The notes under the pieces were generated by a model. The model was not told where the DNA came from, searched no databases, and saw nothing but the letters and a program-made list of their open reading frames with translations. The position numbers were made by a program, and so were the translations under genes. Positions 51,170 to 58,152 of a DNA stretch of 64,000 nucleotides are shown here, piece after piece; within the stretch, counting starts at the first letter, position 1, and every line of letters begins with the position of its first letter. Origin of the DNA: Phreatobacter stygius (lineage in GTDB: Bacteria; Pseudomonadota; Alphaproteobacteria; Rhizobiales; Phreatobacteraceae); contig NZ_CP039690.1 in the NCBI RefSeq assembly GCF_005144885.1, positions 5,283,001-5,347,000 on the forward strand, in the 5' to 3' direction.

Positions 51170-51487
51170 ATGGCCACCAAAGCCGCGCCCAAAACGACCA
51201 AAGCCAAAACGACTACAGCCAAGACCGACGGTCAGCAGCCGGAAAGCCTCGCCACTTTCGGCGCCGCCGCGCGCAAGGGCGGCAAGAAGCCGGCCGATGT
51301 CGGCCTGGTCGCGACCTCCGAGACCGCGCCCATCCCGGCCTCGCTCAAGGCCAAGCAGAAGGCTGCCACCAAGGTGCTGCAGCGTGGCGTCACGGGCAAG
51401 GACAGGGGCGCCGACAAGGCGGCCAAGGCCTTGCCGGACCGCACGCGCAAAGGTGCCAAGGGCACCAAGGGCGCCACCACGCGCTAG
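51170..51487 (+). CDS. Lysine/alanine-rich small protein
   Basis: 105 residues with an AGGAG ribosome-binding site. The N terminus is a low-complexity Lys/Thr/Ala stretch (KTTKAKTTTAKT) like histone-H1-type tails; the middle (ESLATFGAAARKGGKKPA) is followed by more Lys-rich sequence and KGAKGTKGATTR. It is predicted to be disordered and very basic, so DNA or RNA binding is possible. No family is recognised. Confidence 0.55.
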   Translation: MATKAAPKTTKAKTTTAKTDGQQPESLATFGAAARKGGKKPADVGLVATSETAPIPASLKAKQKAATKVLQRGVTGKDRGADKAAKALPDRTRKGAKGTKGATTR

Positions 51488-51777
51488 CCGCCGGACCAGC
51501 GCGCCGCGGTTGCGACGAAGGTCAGGAGCCCGGCGGCCAGCAGGGCGCCGGCGATCGCCCAGAGCCAGAAGGTGAGGCGCTGCCGGCGTCGCACCGGCAG
51601 GCGGCCGAGGCCCAGCGGCCCGCGCGGCGCGGGCTCTTGATGGGCATGGTGCAGTCGAGCAGGCCAGAACAGGCTGCGCCAGGACGGGCTAAGCCAAGAC
51701 GTGCTGAGCCAAGACGTGCCGGGCCGGGAAGCGATAAGCCGGGAAGCGATAAGCCGGGAAGCCATATGCCGGGACAT
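51484..51777 (-). CDS. Small membrane protein with a repeat-encoded N terminus
   Basis: 97 residues. The last 40 (LGRLPVRRRQRLTFWLW then a membrane helix AGALLAAGLLTFVATAA) resemble the 46-residue protein encoded at 51993-52133. The first 45 residues (SRLIASRLIASRPG, TSWLSTSWLS) are encoded by 15-base tandem repeats. The real start may therefore lie inside, but no in-frame ATG follows the repeats. It overlaps the end of the Lys-rich gene on the other strand by 4 bases. Confidence 0.4.
   Translation of the reverse strand: MSRHMASRLIASRLIASRPGTSWLSTSWLSPSWRSLFWPARLHHAHQEPAPRGPLGLGRLPVRRRQRLTFWLWAIAGALLAAGLLTFVATAARWSGG
51690..51770. repeat. 15-base tandem repeats (two unit types)
   Basis: GCCGGGAAGCGATAA occurs twice exactly at 51723 and 51738, with variants at 51753 and 51768. 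Directly before it, AGCCAAGACGTGCTG-like units occur twice (from 51693). The period of 15 keeps reading frames open in both directions. Confidence 0.8.
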
Positions 51778-51992
51778 GGGACATCTCCCAAAACTGAACG
51801 CGGGAGTCCATTTGCGGGACCATTTTCGCGCCGGATCTCAACCCTCTGAGGCGTCCGGCGCTGTGCTGTGGCGCACGATGCAACAATGAGGCCCGGCCAT
51901 AGCGGGCCTGCGACAGCGCCGGCCCGGCCAGCAAACGGCCTGCCGAAGGCGCCGCGTCTAGGTCGTGCCGCCATCCATTATGAGGACACGAC

Positions 51993-52133
51993 CTAGGGCG
52001 TCGGCGCGGCGGTCAGCAAGGTGAACAGGCCAGCGGCCACGGCCGCCGCCACGACGGCGACCATCCAGAAGCGCGAGCGCTCCATCCGCGATGGCGGCAG
52101 GCGGTTGACGCCGAGTTGGGTATGCCAGGTCAT
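51993..52133 (-). CDS. 46-residue membrane protein
   Basis: Starts MTWHTQLGVNRLPPSRMERS and continues into one membrane helix (FWMVAVVAAAVAAGLFTLL) with a short tail. The layout RLP, basic cluster, helix of about 20 and TAAP end is shared with the protein at 51484-51777, so the two look like paralogues in tandem. No function is known. Confidence 0.5.
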   Translation of the reverse strand: MTWHTQLGVNRLPPSRMERSRFWMVAVVAAAVAAGLFTLLTAAPTP

Positions 52134-52247
52134 CGTCTCGCCTCCGTCGGCTTTGAGTGCGTGGGCACGCCAGGCGCCCTGAATCTGTCTACGCGGCGGC
52201 AGCCGTTCTGGATGCAGAGCATTGCGGCAAGCTTGCAGCGGGCGAGC

Positions 52248-52412
52248 AAGGGCGAATGGCGTATGGCGAGTAGCGAATGGCGAGTAGCGAATGGGGCATG
52301 CGGTGACCAACGCCGTGCTCTCTCTTTCTCTGTCTCGGACCAAGGGCAATCGCTGCGCTCTTCGCATCGTGCCCCATTCGCCATTCGCCCTCATTCGCCC
52401 TCCGCTATTCGC
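52248..52412. repeat. 7-base-unit inverted repeat element (copy g)
   Basis: Left arm (52250-52303): GGCGAAT, GGCGTAT, GGCGAGT, AGCGAAT units ending GGGGCATGCGG. Right arm (52365-52412): GCATCGTGCCCC, ATTCGCC, ATTCGCCC units. About 60 unique bases lie between. The right arm overlaps the 3' end of the gene at 52391-52702, whose last codons (GAG GGC GAA TGA) are repeat sequence. Confidence 0.8.
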
Positions 52413-52702
52413 CCGTCCACCCGCGCGCCGAGCTGCCGGCGGATCGCCTGTTCGATCAGGTCCCAATGCGGCGCCTGGCGCTCCACCCGGGTGAAGCGCC
52501 GTGACAGCCGGCCGCCGGCCAGCGCCAGCGCTTCGGAGGTTTCCAGATAGATCTCGCTGACCTGCCAATCGCCCTCGGCATCGACGATCAGGTCGGCCGA
52601 GCCATGGGCGAACAGGTGCACGTCATGAGCCCGGCCGTCGCCGCCGGCGACCCGTGGCAGGATCGGCAGCTCGTCCAGGGCAAGCTCGAGATGGCGGCGC
52701 AT
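52391..52702 (-). CDS. Small conserved-looking protein, unknown function
   Basis: 103 residues from ATG 52702 (GGGAGA upstream; the frame is open to 52759). Acidic and soluble, with LELALDELPILP, HDVHLFAHGSADLIVD and DWQVSEIYLETSEAL. I recognise no family. The last residues (IAEGE) come from the repeat element. The 262-base gap to the next gene (52703-52964) shows nothing I can name. Confidence 0.5.
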   Translation of the reverse strand: MRRHLELALDELPILPRVAGGDGRAHDVHLFAHGSADLIVDAEGDWQVSEIYLETSEALALAGGRLSRRFTRVERQAPHWDLIEQAIRRQLGARVDGRIAEGE

Positions 52703-52964
52703 GGGGTCTCCCGGAGGCTTGCGGCGGCAATGACAATATGAAAGCATTGCTTGAATCAATGTTCAAGGGAAACTTTGGCGAACGGGCTGAAAGCATGAAA
52801 GCGACACTCCGGCAGGGCAGGGGAGCACTATCCACAACCCCAAGCTTTGTTCTTGATATGTTCTCTTCCTCGGAGTCAAGATGCTGGCCTCACCCGCGTG
52901 AGATCCGAGACACCGACGAGCACGACAAGGCAGCGCAACACGGCGGATATGGACGAGGCATGGC

Positions 52965-53210
52965 ATGACGGTGGCGACCTGGTTTGTGGTCCAGCCCTAT
53001 GAGCGGTCGAAAAAGGGCCGGATGATCCAGCGCGATGCGCGCGAATGGCAATCGGCGGAAGCGGCCTGCCGCGAGGGCTTGCGGGTCGCGGCACAAGGCG
53101 GCGTGGCGGTCGCCTTTATCCGCACCGGCGATCCCGAGACCGGCGAATTCGCCGAGGCGGTCATCCTTGGGGTGTATGGCGCGCTGCCGGACGAGGTCCT
53201 GGCGGTGTGA
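52965..53210 (+). CDS. Small soluble protein, unknown function
   Basis: 81 residues: TWFVVQPYERSKKGR, then an alternating helix and strand pattern with GVAVAFIRTGDPETGEF and AVILGVYGALPDEVLAV. It has balanced composition and third-position GC bias like its neighbours, so it is probably a real gene. No family recognised. Confidence 0.5.
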   Translation: MTVATWFVVQPYERSKKGRMIQRDAREWQSAEAACREGLRVAAQGGVAVAFIRTGDPETGEFAEAVILGVYGALPDEVLAV

Positions 53211-53322
53211 CCATGGCGCTCGAACGCGGTCGGGTGGAACAACGTGGCCGGTCCGGTTGCGCGAGCGGCGCCTTGGCGCGATGCCACAAGGCGCCGGGGC
53301 GAGGCGGCGTTGAGCTCACGGC

Positions 53323-53364
53323 ATCAAGCTCTTGATATCAAGCTCATGATATCAAGCTCTTGGC
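53323..53364. repeat. 14-base tandem repeat, three units
   Basis: ATCAAGCTCTTGAT, ATCAAGCTCATGAT and ATCAAGCTCTTGGC at 53323, 53337 and 53351. Each unit is itself partly palindromic around AAGCTC/T and GATATC junctions. A related hairpin occurs on the other side of the small gene at 53405-53611. Confidence 0.8.
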
Positions 53365-53404
53365 GTGGATCTGTTGAATCGGCATGGCAAGGTGCGGCCC
53401 TGCC

Positions 53405-53611
53405 TCACCCCCGCTCGCGCCGTTCGATCTCCAGCGCCACCCGTTCCCAGTGCCAGCCGTCGCGCGTCTCGTCGCTTTCGCCGGCGGCCTGCGCGGCGGC
53501 CGCGCGCGAGCGCGCTTCCTCGACGGCCTTGGCCTGGAAGTCCCGGATCAACTGATCGGCATCGGCGCGGATCCGCCGTTTTGCCGCCTGGCGCTTCTTG
53601 AAGGATGACAA
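53405..53611 (-). CDS. Small charged helical protein, unknown function
   Basis: 68 residues: KKRQAAKRRIRADADQL, RDFQAKAVEEARSRAAAAQ, ending WHWERVALEIERRERG. Highly charged and alpha-helical, without membrane segments. It lies between two GATATC-containing repeats. Whether it is translated is uncertain. Confidence 0.4.
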   Translation of the reverse strand: MSSFKKRQAAKRRIRADADQLIRDFQAKAVEEARSRAAAAQAAGESDETRDGWHWERVALEIERRERG

Positions 53612-53752
53612 AGCTCGCGGTCCGCTTGTGGCCGGCTGGCGCGCCGGCCCGCTCCCGTTCGCTCAAGCGCAGGGCCCCGTCAACCCCGCCGGCTCGCAGG
53701 TTTTGCGGCAGGGTTGCCGCCGGCCGCCCGCGGCCGACCATCCGAGAGGGAC

Positions 53753-53778
53753 GTAAGCTCAGGATATCAAGAGCTTAC
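53753..53778. terminator. Perfect 8-bp hairpin, possible terminator
   Basis: GTAAGCTC, then AGGATATCAA, then GAGCTTAC. The arms are exact complements. It lies 32 bases after the stop of the lipoprotein gene (minus strand) and shares GATATCAAG with the tandem repeat at 53323. There is no T-run, so termination is only possible. Confidence 0.35.
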
Positions 53779-53810
53779 GCCACCGTCCCGAATCGGCGTC
53801 CGAGACAGTC

Positions 53811-54140
53811 TCAGCGCATATGCGGCACCGAAAGCCGTGACTGCGAGCCGGAGCAGGCCCGGTCATGGGCCGAGCGTGGCCGGTGCAGGTAGCCGCGCTG
53901 CGCCATGCACTGCACGCCGCTCGACTGATAAGGCTCGGCGGCGATGCCGCAGATCTGCTTGGCGGTTTCGAAGGCGTTGACCAGATCCTGCCGGCCGGCG
54001 GCGCGCTGGCAATCGGCGCGGCCCCAGACCGCCGGTTCGCCGGGGGGCGGCGGCGGCGGTGGCGGCGAAGTCTGGCAGGCGGCAAGGGCAAAAGCGGAAA
54101 AGGCGAGGCAGGCGAGAAGGGGGGCAGTCGTCAGGCGCAT
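53811..54140 (-). CDS. Small lipoprotein
   Basis: 109 residues. Lipoprotein signal: hydrophobic core LLACLAFSAFALAAC with lipobox LAAC (Cys about residue 22), then a Pro-rich linker (SPPPPPPPPGEP). The mature part has further Cys in ADCQRA, QICGIA, VQCMAQ and RACSGS. I recognise no family. It is preceded by a 320-base gap (54141-54460) without a supported gene. Confidence 0.55.
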   Translation of the reverse strand: MRLTTAPLLACLAFSAFALAACQTSPPPPPPPPGEPAVWGRADCQRAAGRQDLVNAFETAKQICGIAAEPYQSSGVQCMAQRGYLHRPRSAHDRACSGSQSRLSVPHMR

Positions 54141-54460
54141 GAAATCGTCTCCTCGTCGAACAACCTGATATGCGGCTCTGGGTTCCCGGATCGGGACCGT
54201 CGGAGCGATCCGGGCCTATCGGGCGTCAGAAGGCGCGGACCCGAAAGTCCGCTCGGGGAAAGCGTCGGCCGGGAACGATCCGGGCGGCCGGGCTCCGGGT
54301 CTCGGTCTGTCGGTGGCCACCTTTGGTCAAGGTCTCGCCGGCCGGCGTTTCAGCGCCGGGCGGCCAGCTGAGGTTTCGTGTTTCGTTCAGGCCCGCGCCG
54401 TGATTGCGAGCTTCGTGCGCAACCCAGGATAAGTGATTCCCTGGCGCTGTCGCGCCCGTT
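54141..54460. other. Intergenic, no gene seen
   Basis: About 320 bases upstream of the lipoprotein gene and downstream of the two-gene membrane pair. Frames through it lack consistent codon bias and ribosome-binding sites. It should contain the lipoprotein promoter. Confidence 0.35.
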
Positions 54461-54661
54461 TCAGCCGGGTCTCCCCGTCCGGCGCCGGGCGGGACCCCGG
54501 CCGAGCCGGGCAGCCTGGCGGTGCAGGCGCTCGAGCACCGCCGTCTCGGCCCTGAAGTGCTGGAGCCCGGCAAAACCGAGCCAGGCCAGCCAGGCGACCA
54601 GTCCCATGGTGATCAGCAGGGCGCCGTCGATATTGACCCCGATCGGCAGCACGTCGTCCAT
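54461..54661 (-). CDS. Small membrane protein
   Basis: 66 residues from ATG 54661, with GGGAGAG upstream: MDDVLPIGVNIDGALLITMG then a hydrophobic helix (ALLITMGLVAWLAWLGFAGL) and a basic tail (RLGRGPARRRTGRPG). It starts 13 bases after the stop of the coiled-coil membrane gene, so the two probably form an operon. Confidence 0.5.
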   Translation of the reverse strand: MDDVLPIGVNIDGALLITMGLVAWLAWLGFAGLQHFRAETAVLERLHRQAARLGRGPARRRTGRPG

Positions 54662-54674
54662 GATGCTCTCCCGT

Positions 54675-54989
54675 CTATGCGCCGCCCTTGCGGTCGACCT
54701 TGCCCAGCATCCGGTCCCAGAAAAAGGTCTCCGGCGCCGCGCCCCATTCGTCATCGAGGCGCCGCTCGACGCGCCCCATGCGGCCGCGCAGCGCGGCGAT
54801 GCTGCGCGCCCGGTCCTCGTCGCGATCGGCGGCCTTGCGCAAGGCTTCCTCGATCGCCTGCAGGTGGGCGCGCTGGCCGGCCAGGCCCAGCACCTGCATC
54901 CAGAGCGAGGCGGCAATGAGCAACAAGAGTAAAATAAAGATCAAAATGACGACGTCTATTCCTATCTCACGCAAGAGCCAGCTGGTCAT
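54675..54989 (-). CDS. Membrane-anchored coiled-coil small protein
   Basis: 104 residues: N-terminal membrane helix (GIDVVILIFILLLLLIAAS), then a heptad-type helix HLQAIEEALRKAADRDEDRA and RSIAALRGRMGRVERRLDDE. This layout is reminiscent of phage DUF2730-like or lysis accessory proteins, but also of ordinary bacterial membrane proteins. The gene start region is AT-rich (TAAAATAAAGATCAAAATG), unlike the neighbours. Confidence 0.5.
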   Translation of the reverse strand: MTSWLLREIGIDVVILIFILLLLLIAASLWMQVLGLAGQRAHLQAIEEALRKAADRDEDRARSIAALRGRMGRVERRLDDEWGAAPETFFWDRMLGKVDRKGGA

Positions 54990-55186
54990 CAGGACCTCCG
55001 GTCGCTAGGCGCAAGTGAATAGCCCAGATCGACGGTTTACGGGGATGGAACATCGCGTAAAACACAAGAAATGTGACCGCAGCAAGTCATCTGGGGATGA
55101 GCGTGAGCTTTGCCTTGACCTCTAAAATTGCCCGGCGCGTCTTTACCGAATGGAAGGGGTGTTGTGGGAGCGAATGGGGAAGGGGG

Positions 55187-55313
55187 AAGGGGGAATGGCG
55201 AGTGGCGAATGGGGCATGATGCGAAGCGCATCTTGAATGACCTCGTCCGGAGGGGAGCGTTCGCGGCGCGCTCCGCCGCATCCCCATTCGCTACTCGCCA
55301 CGCGCTACTCGCC
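55187..55313. repeat. 7-base-unit inverted repeat element (copy h)
   Basis: Left arm (55193-55225): GGAATGGCGAGTGGCGAAT units ending GGGGCATGATGCG. Right arm (55280-55313): GCATCCCC, ATTCGCT, ACTCGCC, ACGCGCT, ACTCGCC units. The outer end lies 3 bases before the stop of the gene at 55317-56081. Confidence 0.75.
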
Positions 55314-55316
55314 CCC

Positions 55317-56081
55317 TCAATTCTGCGCGAGGAAATGCCGCACGAGTTGGCAGACATCGGCGGCATCGTCGGCGGGAAGCATGAAATAGCAGGATGTATC
55401 GCCCTCCCTGACGATACGCACGGTGTCGTTGAGCAATTCGATCGTGCTGATCCGCTCATAAGACTGCGCCAGAGAACTGGCATCCCCGACGAACAGGATG
55501 CGGCGATCGGTGACCACGAACCGGCCGATGCTGATGGTTGCCGGCTGTTCGACCTCTTGGTATCGCCCGCGCAGCGTGTCGACCCAATAATTGATCCGCC
55601 AGATCACCGGGACCACCGCGACATATCCGGAGCTGCCGATCTGCTCGCGAACCCAGCGCTTCTCGATCCAGGTCGAGCCGCAGGCATAATAGGCGCTCTC
55701 GCCGCGCTGCAGGTTGACCTTGGCCAGTTCGTCCGGCAGCGCCAGCGGCCTCATGCCGTTGGCGAGGTTCCAGTTGGTGGTGAACAGCGTCATGTCATAG
55801 GGATCAAGCTCGGCGCCTTCGCCGATCGATGCCGAGATATGGTTGATCGCCTCGATTGCCACAGGATCCAGCCGGCGCTCGGCGGCGGCCCGCTTGCCGA
55901 TCTGTTTCATCCGGACCTGCGCGCGTTTGCGCTGCAGGACGGCGAAGCGCTCCGGCGGGACGCCGCCGGCCTCTGCCAGGGCGGCAAGCCCGGCCAGTTC
56001 CTCCGTCGTCAGCCGGGTGTCGGCATAGGCGCTGCGGAGCGCGACGCGCAGCGGCCGCTCCCTGAACCAGCGGAACAGCAT
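55317..56081 (-). CDS. Conserved-looking soluble protein, unknown function
   Basis: 254 residues from ATG 56081 (GGAGG upstream; a frame to 56165 exists). Sequence features are FRWFRERPLRVALRSAYAD, a central helix with MKQIGKRAAAERRLDP, and a C-terminal beta-rich half (SIGRFVVTDRRILFVGD, SYERISTIELL) with the pattern of bacterial PH-like domains. It lies downstream of the XRE-S24 repressor, with 31 bases between, in the same direction. Confidence 0.6.
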   Translation of the reverse strand: MLFRWFRERPLRVALRSAYADTRLTTEELAGLAALAEAGGVPPERFAVLQRKRAQVRMKQIGKRAAAERRLDPVAIEAINHISASIGEGAELDPYDMTLFTTNWNLANGMRPLALPDELAKVNLQRGESAYYACGSTWIEKRWVREQIGSSGYVAVVPVIWRINYWVDTLRGRYQEVEQPATISIGRFVVTDRRILFVGDASSLAQSYERISTIELLNDTVRIVREGDTSCYFMLPADDAADVCQLVRHFLAQN

Positions 56082-56112
56082 TTTCCCTCCGAGATGCCTG
56101 GAATCGGCAGGT

Positions 56113-56823
56113 TCACCGCCGGTTATATTTGCCCACCACCCGGTGGCAGATGGGCCAGTCGACACGGGCGACGTCGAACTGTTTTTCCGGTCGGAACTGC
56201 TCGAGCTTCCACATCCGGTCGTTCCAGCTGATCAGGTTCTTGATGATCGCCTCGGCCTCGCCATTGGGCCCGTGGTCGTAGAACACATGCACCTCGTCGC
56301 GCGCCGGCTGCATATGCGGATTGATCAGCGCCATGTCGCCCCAGCGATAGGCCGGCGACATCGAGTCGCCATAGACCATGATGCCATAGGCGCCCTTGAC
56401 GCCCTCCAGGATCGCCGGGCGCTTGACCACTTCGATCGGGTCGAAGGTGACGATCAGGTGGCCTTCGCCGCCCTGGGCCGCGGCATAGATCGGGAAGTCG
56501 CGCGCGCCGACCAGATCGGCGCCCGGCACGATCGCCGGGGCGAAGGGCGCGATCACCGGGGCTGGGCCTTGCGCCTCCGAGCGATCCGGGCCGAGCCCGG
56601 AGGTCAGCCAGTCGCGCTGCACGCCGAGCAGGTCGGCAGCCTGCTGCAGGCGGTCGATCTCCGGGTCGGTCCGGCCCTGTTCCCATTGCGATACGGCCTG
56701 CGAGGAGACGCCGAGCGCCTCGCCGAGCTGGCCTTGCGTCCAGCCGCGCTGCTTGCGCGCCGCCCGGATGCGGTCGCCACGCGTCAGGGGAGCCGTCGTC
56801 GAAACCGTCGCTGGATCTGCCAT
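56113..56823 (-). CDS. Phage-type repressor: XRE HTH plus S24 autoprotease (CI-like)
   Basis: 236 residues from ATG 56823. The XRE HTH (about 15-70) has RIRAARKQRGWTQGQLGEAL and SSQAVSQWEQGRTDPEI. The S24 peptidase domain (about 115-230) has IYAAAQGGEGHLI at the cleavage region, the nucleophile Ser in MVYGDSMSPAYRWGD and a Lys in EAIIKNLI. Such repressors are inactivated by RecA-stimulated self-cleavage. It is divergent from a LexA-type DNA-binding protein, and the 134 bases between contain three direct repeats. No phage structural genes are nearby. Confidence 0.85.
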   Translation of the reverse strand: MADPATVSTTAPLTRGDRIRAARKQRGWTQGQLGEALGVSSQAVSQWEQGRTDPEIDRLQQAADLLGVQRDWLTSGLGPDRSEAQGPAPVIAPFAPAIVPGADLVGARDFPIYAAAQGGEGHLIVTFDPIEVVKRPAILEGVKGAYGIMVYGDSMSPAYRWGDMALINPHMQPARDEVHVFYDHGPNGEAEAIIKNLISWNDRMWKLEQFRPEKQFDVARVDWPICHRVVGKYNRR

Positions 56824-56857
56824 GGGCCGCTTCCGGAGCTGTCCTGGGGTGCATACT

Positions 56858-56920
56858 AAAGCGGTGCTTGATTTAGTCCACAAAGTGATGCTTGATTATT
56901 TTGAAAGTGTTGCTTAAATT
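56858..56920. promoter_or_regulatory. Three direct repeats AAAGyGnTGCTTrA, probable operators
   Basis: AAAGCGGTGCTTGATTT (56858), AAAGTGATGCTTGATTA (56882) and AAAGTGTTGCTTAAATT (56904). The spacings are 24 and 22 bases, close to two turns of the helix, so the sites lie on one face of the DNA. They fill the gap between the repressor and the LexA-type gene. The stretch is AT-rich and should also contain both promoters. Confidence 0.75.
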
Positions 56921-56957
56921 CCTGATCTCGATTCACCCCTTCGTCCGAGGACGTCAG

Positions 56958-57320
56958 ATGGGCCTCACCAAGCGACAGGCGGCTCTGCTCGCCTTCATCA
57001 AATCCGAACTCGACCAGGGCTTGCCGCCGCCGTCCTACGTCGAAATGGCCAGCCACCTGCGGCTCGCCTCGCTCTCGGGCATCAACCGGCTGGTGAAAGG
57101 CCTGGAGACCCGCGGCCTGATCCGCCGCATTGCCGGCTGCGCCCGCTCCATTGCCGTCGTTCAGGACGGCCCGAAACCCGGAACCATCCCGGTCGCGCTG
57201 CCGGAATTTACCTATCGGCGCGCCGAGGCTTCGGCCGCCGCCCAGGGCATCCCGGTCAGCGAACTCGTCGCGACCCTGATCCTGGCGGCAACCAGGCCGG
57301 ATGCCGGAGCTGGCCGATGA
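56958..57320 (+). CDS. LexA-type DNA-binding domain protein without autoprotease
   Basis: 120 residues from ATG 56958, with GAGG upstream. Residues 1-66 follow the LexA DNA-binding domain: LTKRQAALLAFIKSELDQG, PSYVEMASHLRLASLSGIN, GLETRGLIRRIAGCARSI. The rest (about 70-120) is a short helical tail, not the S24 protease of LexA. It is divergent from the XRE-S24 repressor and its stop overlaps the start of a 36-codon ORF (ATGA). It may act as an anti-repressor or second repressor of a phage-like switch. Confidence 0.75.
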   Translation: MGLTKRQAALLAFIKSELDQGLPPPSYVEMASHLRLASLSGINRLVKGLETRGLIRRIAGCARSIAVVQDGPKPGTIPVALPEFTYRRAEASAAAQGIPVSELVATLILAATRPDAGAGR

Positions 57321-57427
57321 CGTCTGGCGCGGTGATCCCTCGGGCGACGGAAACGCCAGCCTGTCCACCCAGAGCCCGGCTCTTGTTCGAAGGCAGCGCG
57401 TTTTGCATGGAGGATGTCAGGTCATGA
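57317..57427 (+). CDS. 36-residue ORF coupled by ATGA on both sides
   Basis: Starts MTSGAVIPRATETPACPP and ends EGSAFCMEDVRS. Its ATG overlaps the stop of the LexA-type gene (ATGA at 57317-57320) and its TGA overlaps the ATG of the next gene (ATGA at 57424-57427). The double overlap fits a translationally coupled leader or micro-protein. There are two Cys. I recognise no family, and the coding bias is hard to judge at this length. Confidence 0.45.
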   Translation: MTSGAVIPRATETPACPPRARLLFEGSAFCMEDVRS

Positions 57428-57981
57428 CCAAGCTCAGGGGACGGAAGCGCAAGGACGTCAAGCGCCAGCCGAACGGCCAGCCGTCGCGCGCCGGCCGCCA
57501 GGATGAGATCTTCGCCGTCGCGCGCAACCAGCCGCACCGGCGCGGCCTTGCCAATTTCCGTGACGAGCGTGCCGCCGACCCGCTCGGGCGGCTGGCGATG
57601 GCGGGCCTGATCGACGCCGAAGCCTATGAGGCTGGCAAGGCCTGGCGGATCCTGGTTGCCCAGTGCCGGCGCGCGCTGGACGCGCCGCTGCCCGACCCGA
57701 AGAGCCTCGCCGCCGGGCCGATGGCGGCGTCTCCGGGGCTTGCCGAGGCCGGGACCGGCGGTCTCGACACACGGGCGCCGGAAGAGCGCGACCGCGCCAC
57801 CCGCCGGCGCTGGGCCGAAGCGAACGCCGTTCTGCGTGACGAGGGTTATCAGGTCGCGGCCGAGGTCGAGAGCGTGGCGGTCGACGGCCGCGAGGCCCGC
57901 AACCTGCCCAACCTGGCGCGCGGCCTCGCCGTGCTCGCCTGGCATTTCGGCATTGCCGAGGGCCGGCGAAGGGCCGGGTAG
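57424..57981 (+). CDS. Small protein of phage-like gene row, unknown function
   Basis: 185 residues from ATG 57424, with GGAGG about 10 bases upstream. The N terminus is very basic (MTKLRGRKRKDVKRQPNGQ). A stretch DPLGRLAMAGLIDAEAYEAG then WRILVAQCRRAL occurs in Hyphomicrobiales phage-related and DUF6456-like proteins. It ends LARGLAVLAWHFGIAEG. It is the third gene in the coupled row after the LexA-type gene, so a DNA-binding or replication-accessory role is possible. Confidence 0.55.
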   Translation: MTKLRGRKRKDVKRQPNGQPSRAGRQDEIFAVARNQPHRRGLANFRDERAADPLGRLAMAGLIDAEAYEAGKAWRILVAQCRRALDAPLPDPKSLAAGPMAASPGLAEAGTGGLDTRAPEERDRATRRRWAEANAVLRDEGYQVAAEVESVAVDGREARNLPNLARGLAVLAWHFGIAEGRRRAG

Positions 57982-57996
57982 GGAAGGCGGGTGGGG

Positions 57997-58152
57997 AATG
58001 GCGAGTGGCGAATAGCGAATGGCGAGTGGCGAGTGGGGCATGATGCGAGGGGCGCGGCGATCAATCCTCTCTCGTGGAAAGGGATTGGTCCCGAATGGTC
58101 ACCACCCATGCGGATTCATTCCCTATTCGCCACTCGCTATTCGCCACTCGCC
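57997..58152. repeat. 7-base-unit inverted repeat element (copy i)
   Basis: Left arm (57997-58046): GGCGAGT, GGCGAAT, AGCGAAT, GGCGAGT, GGCGAGT units ending GGGGCATGATGCG. Right arm (58118-58152): CCCTATTCGCCACTCGCTATTCGC units. The middle holds a degenerate AATCCTCTCTCG hairpin. The right arm overlaps the end of the VanZ-like gene, whose last codons TGG GCG AGT GGC GAA TAG are repeat sequence. Confidence 0.8.

Noticed and set aside
54226-54573. 115-codon minus-strand frame in the gap before the lipoprotein gene
   Set aside because: No ribosome-binding site, overlaps the better-supported 66-residue membrane gene in another frame, and composition is that of non-coding GC-rich DNA.
55128-56231. 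367-codon plus-strand frame
   Set aside because: It begins in a repeat element and runs opposite the gene at 55317-56081, which has a good ribosome-binding site and strand bias.
56113-57981. Prophage
   Set aside because: Only a repressor switch and small orphan genes are present; there is no integrase, terminase, capsid, tail or lysis gene within the window.
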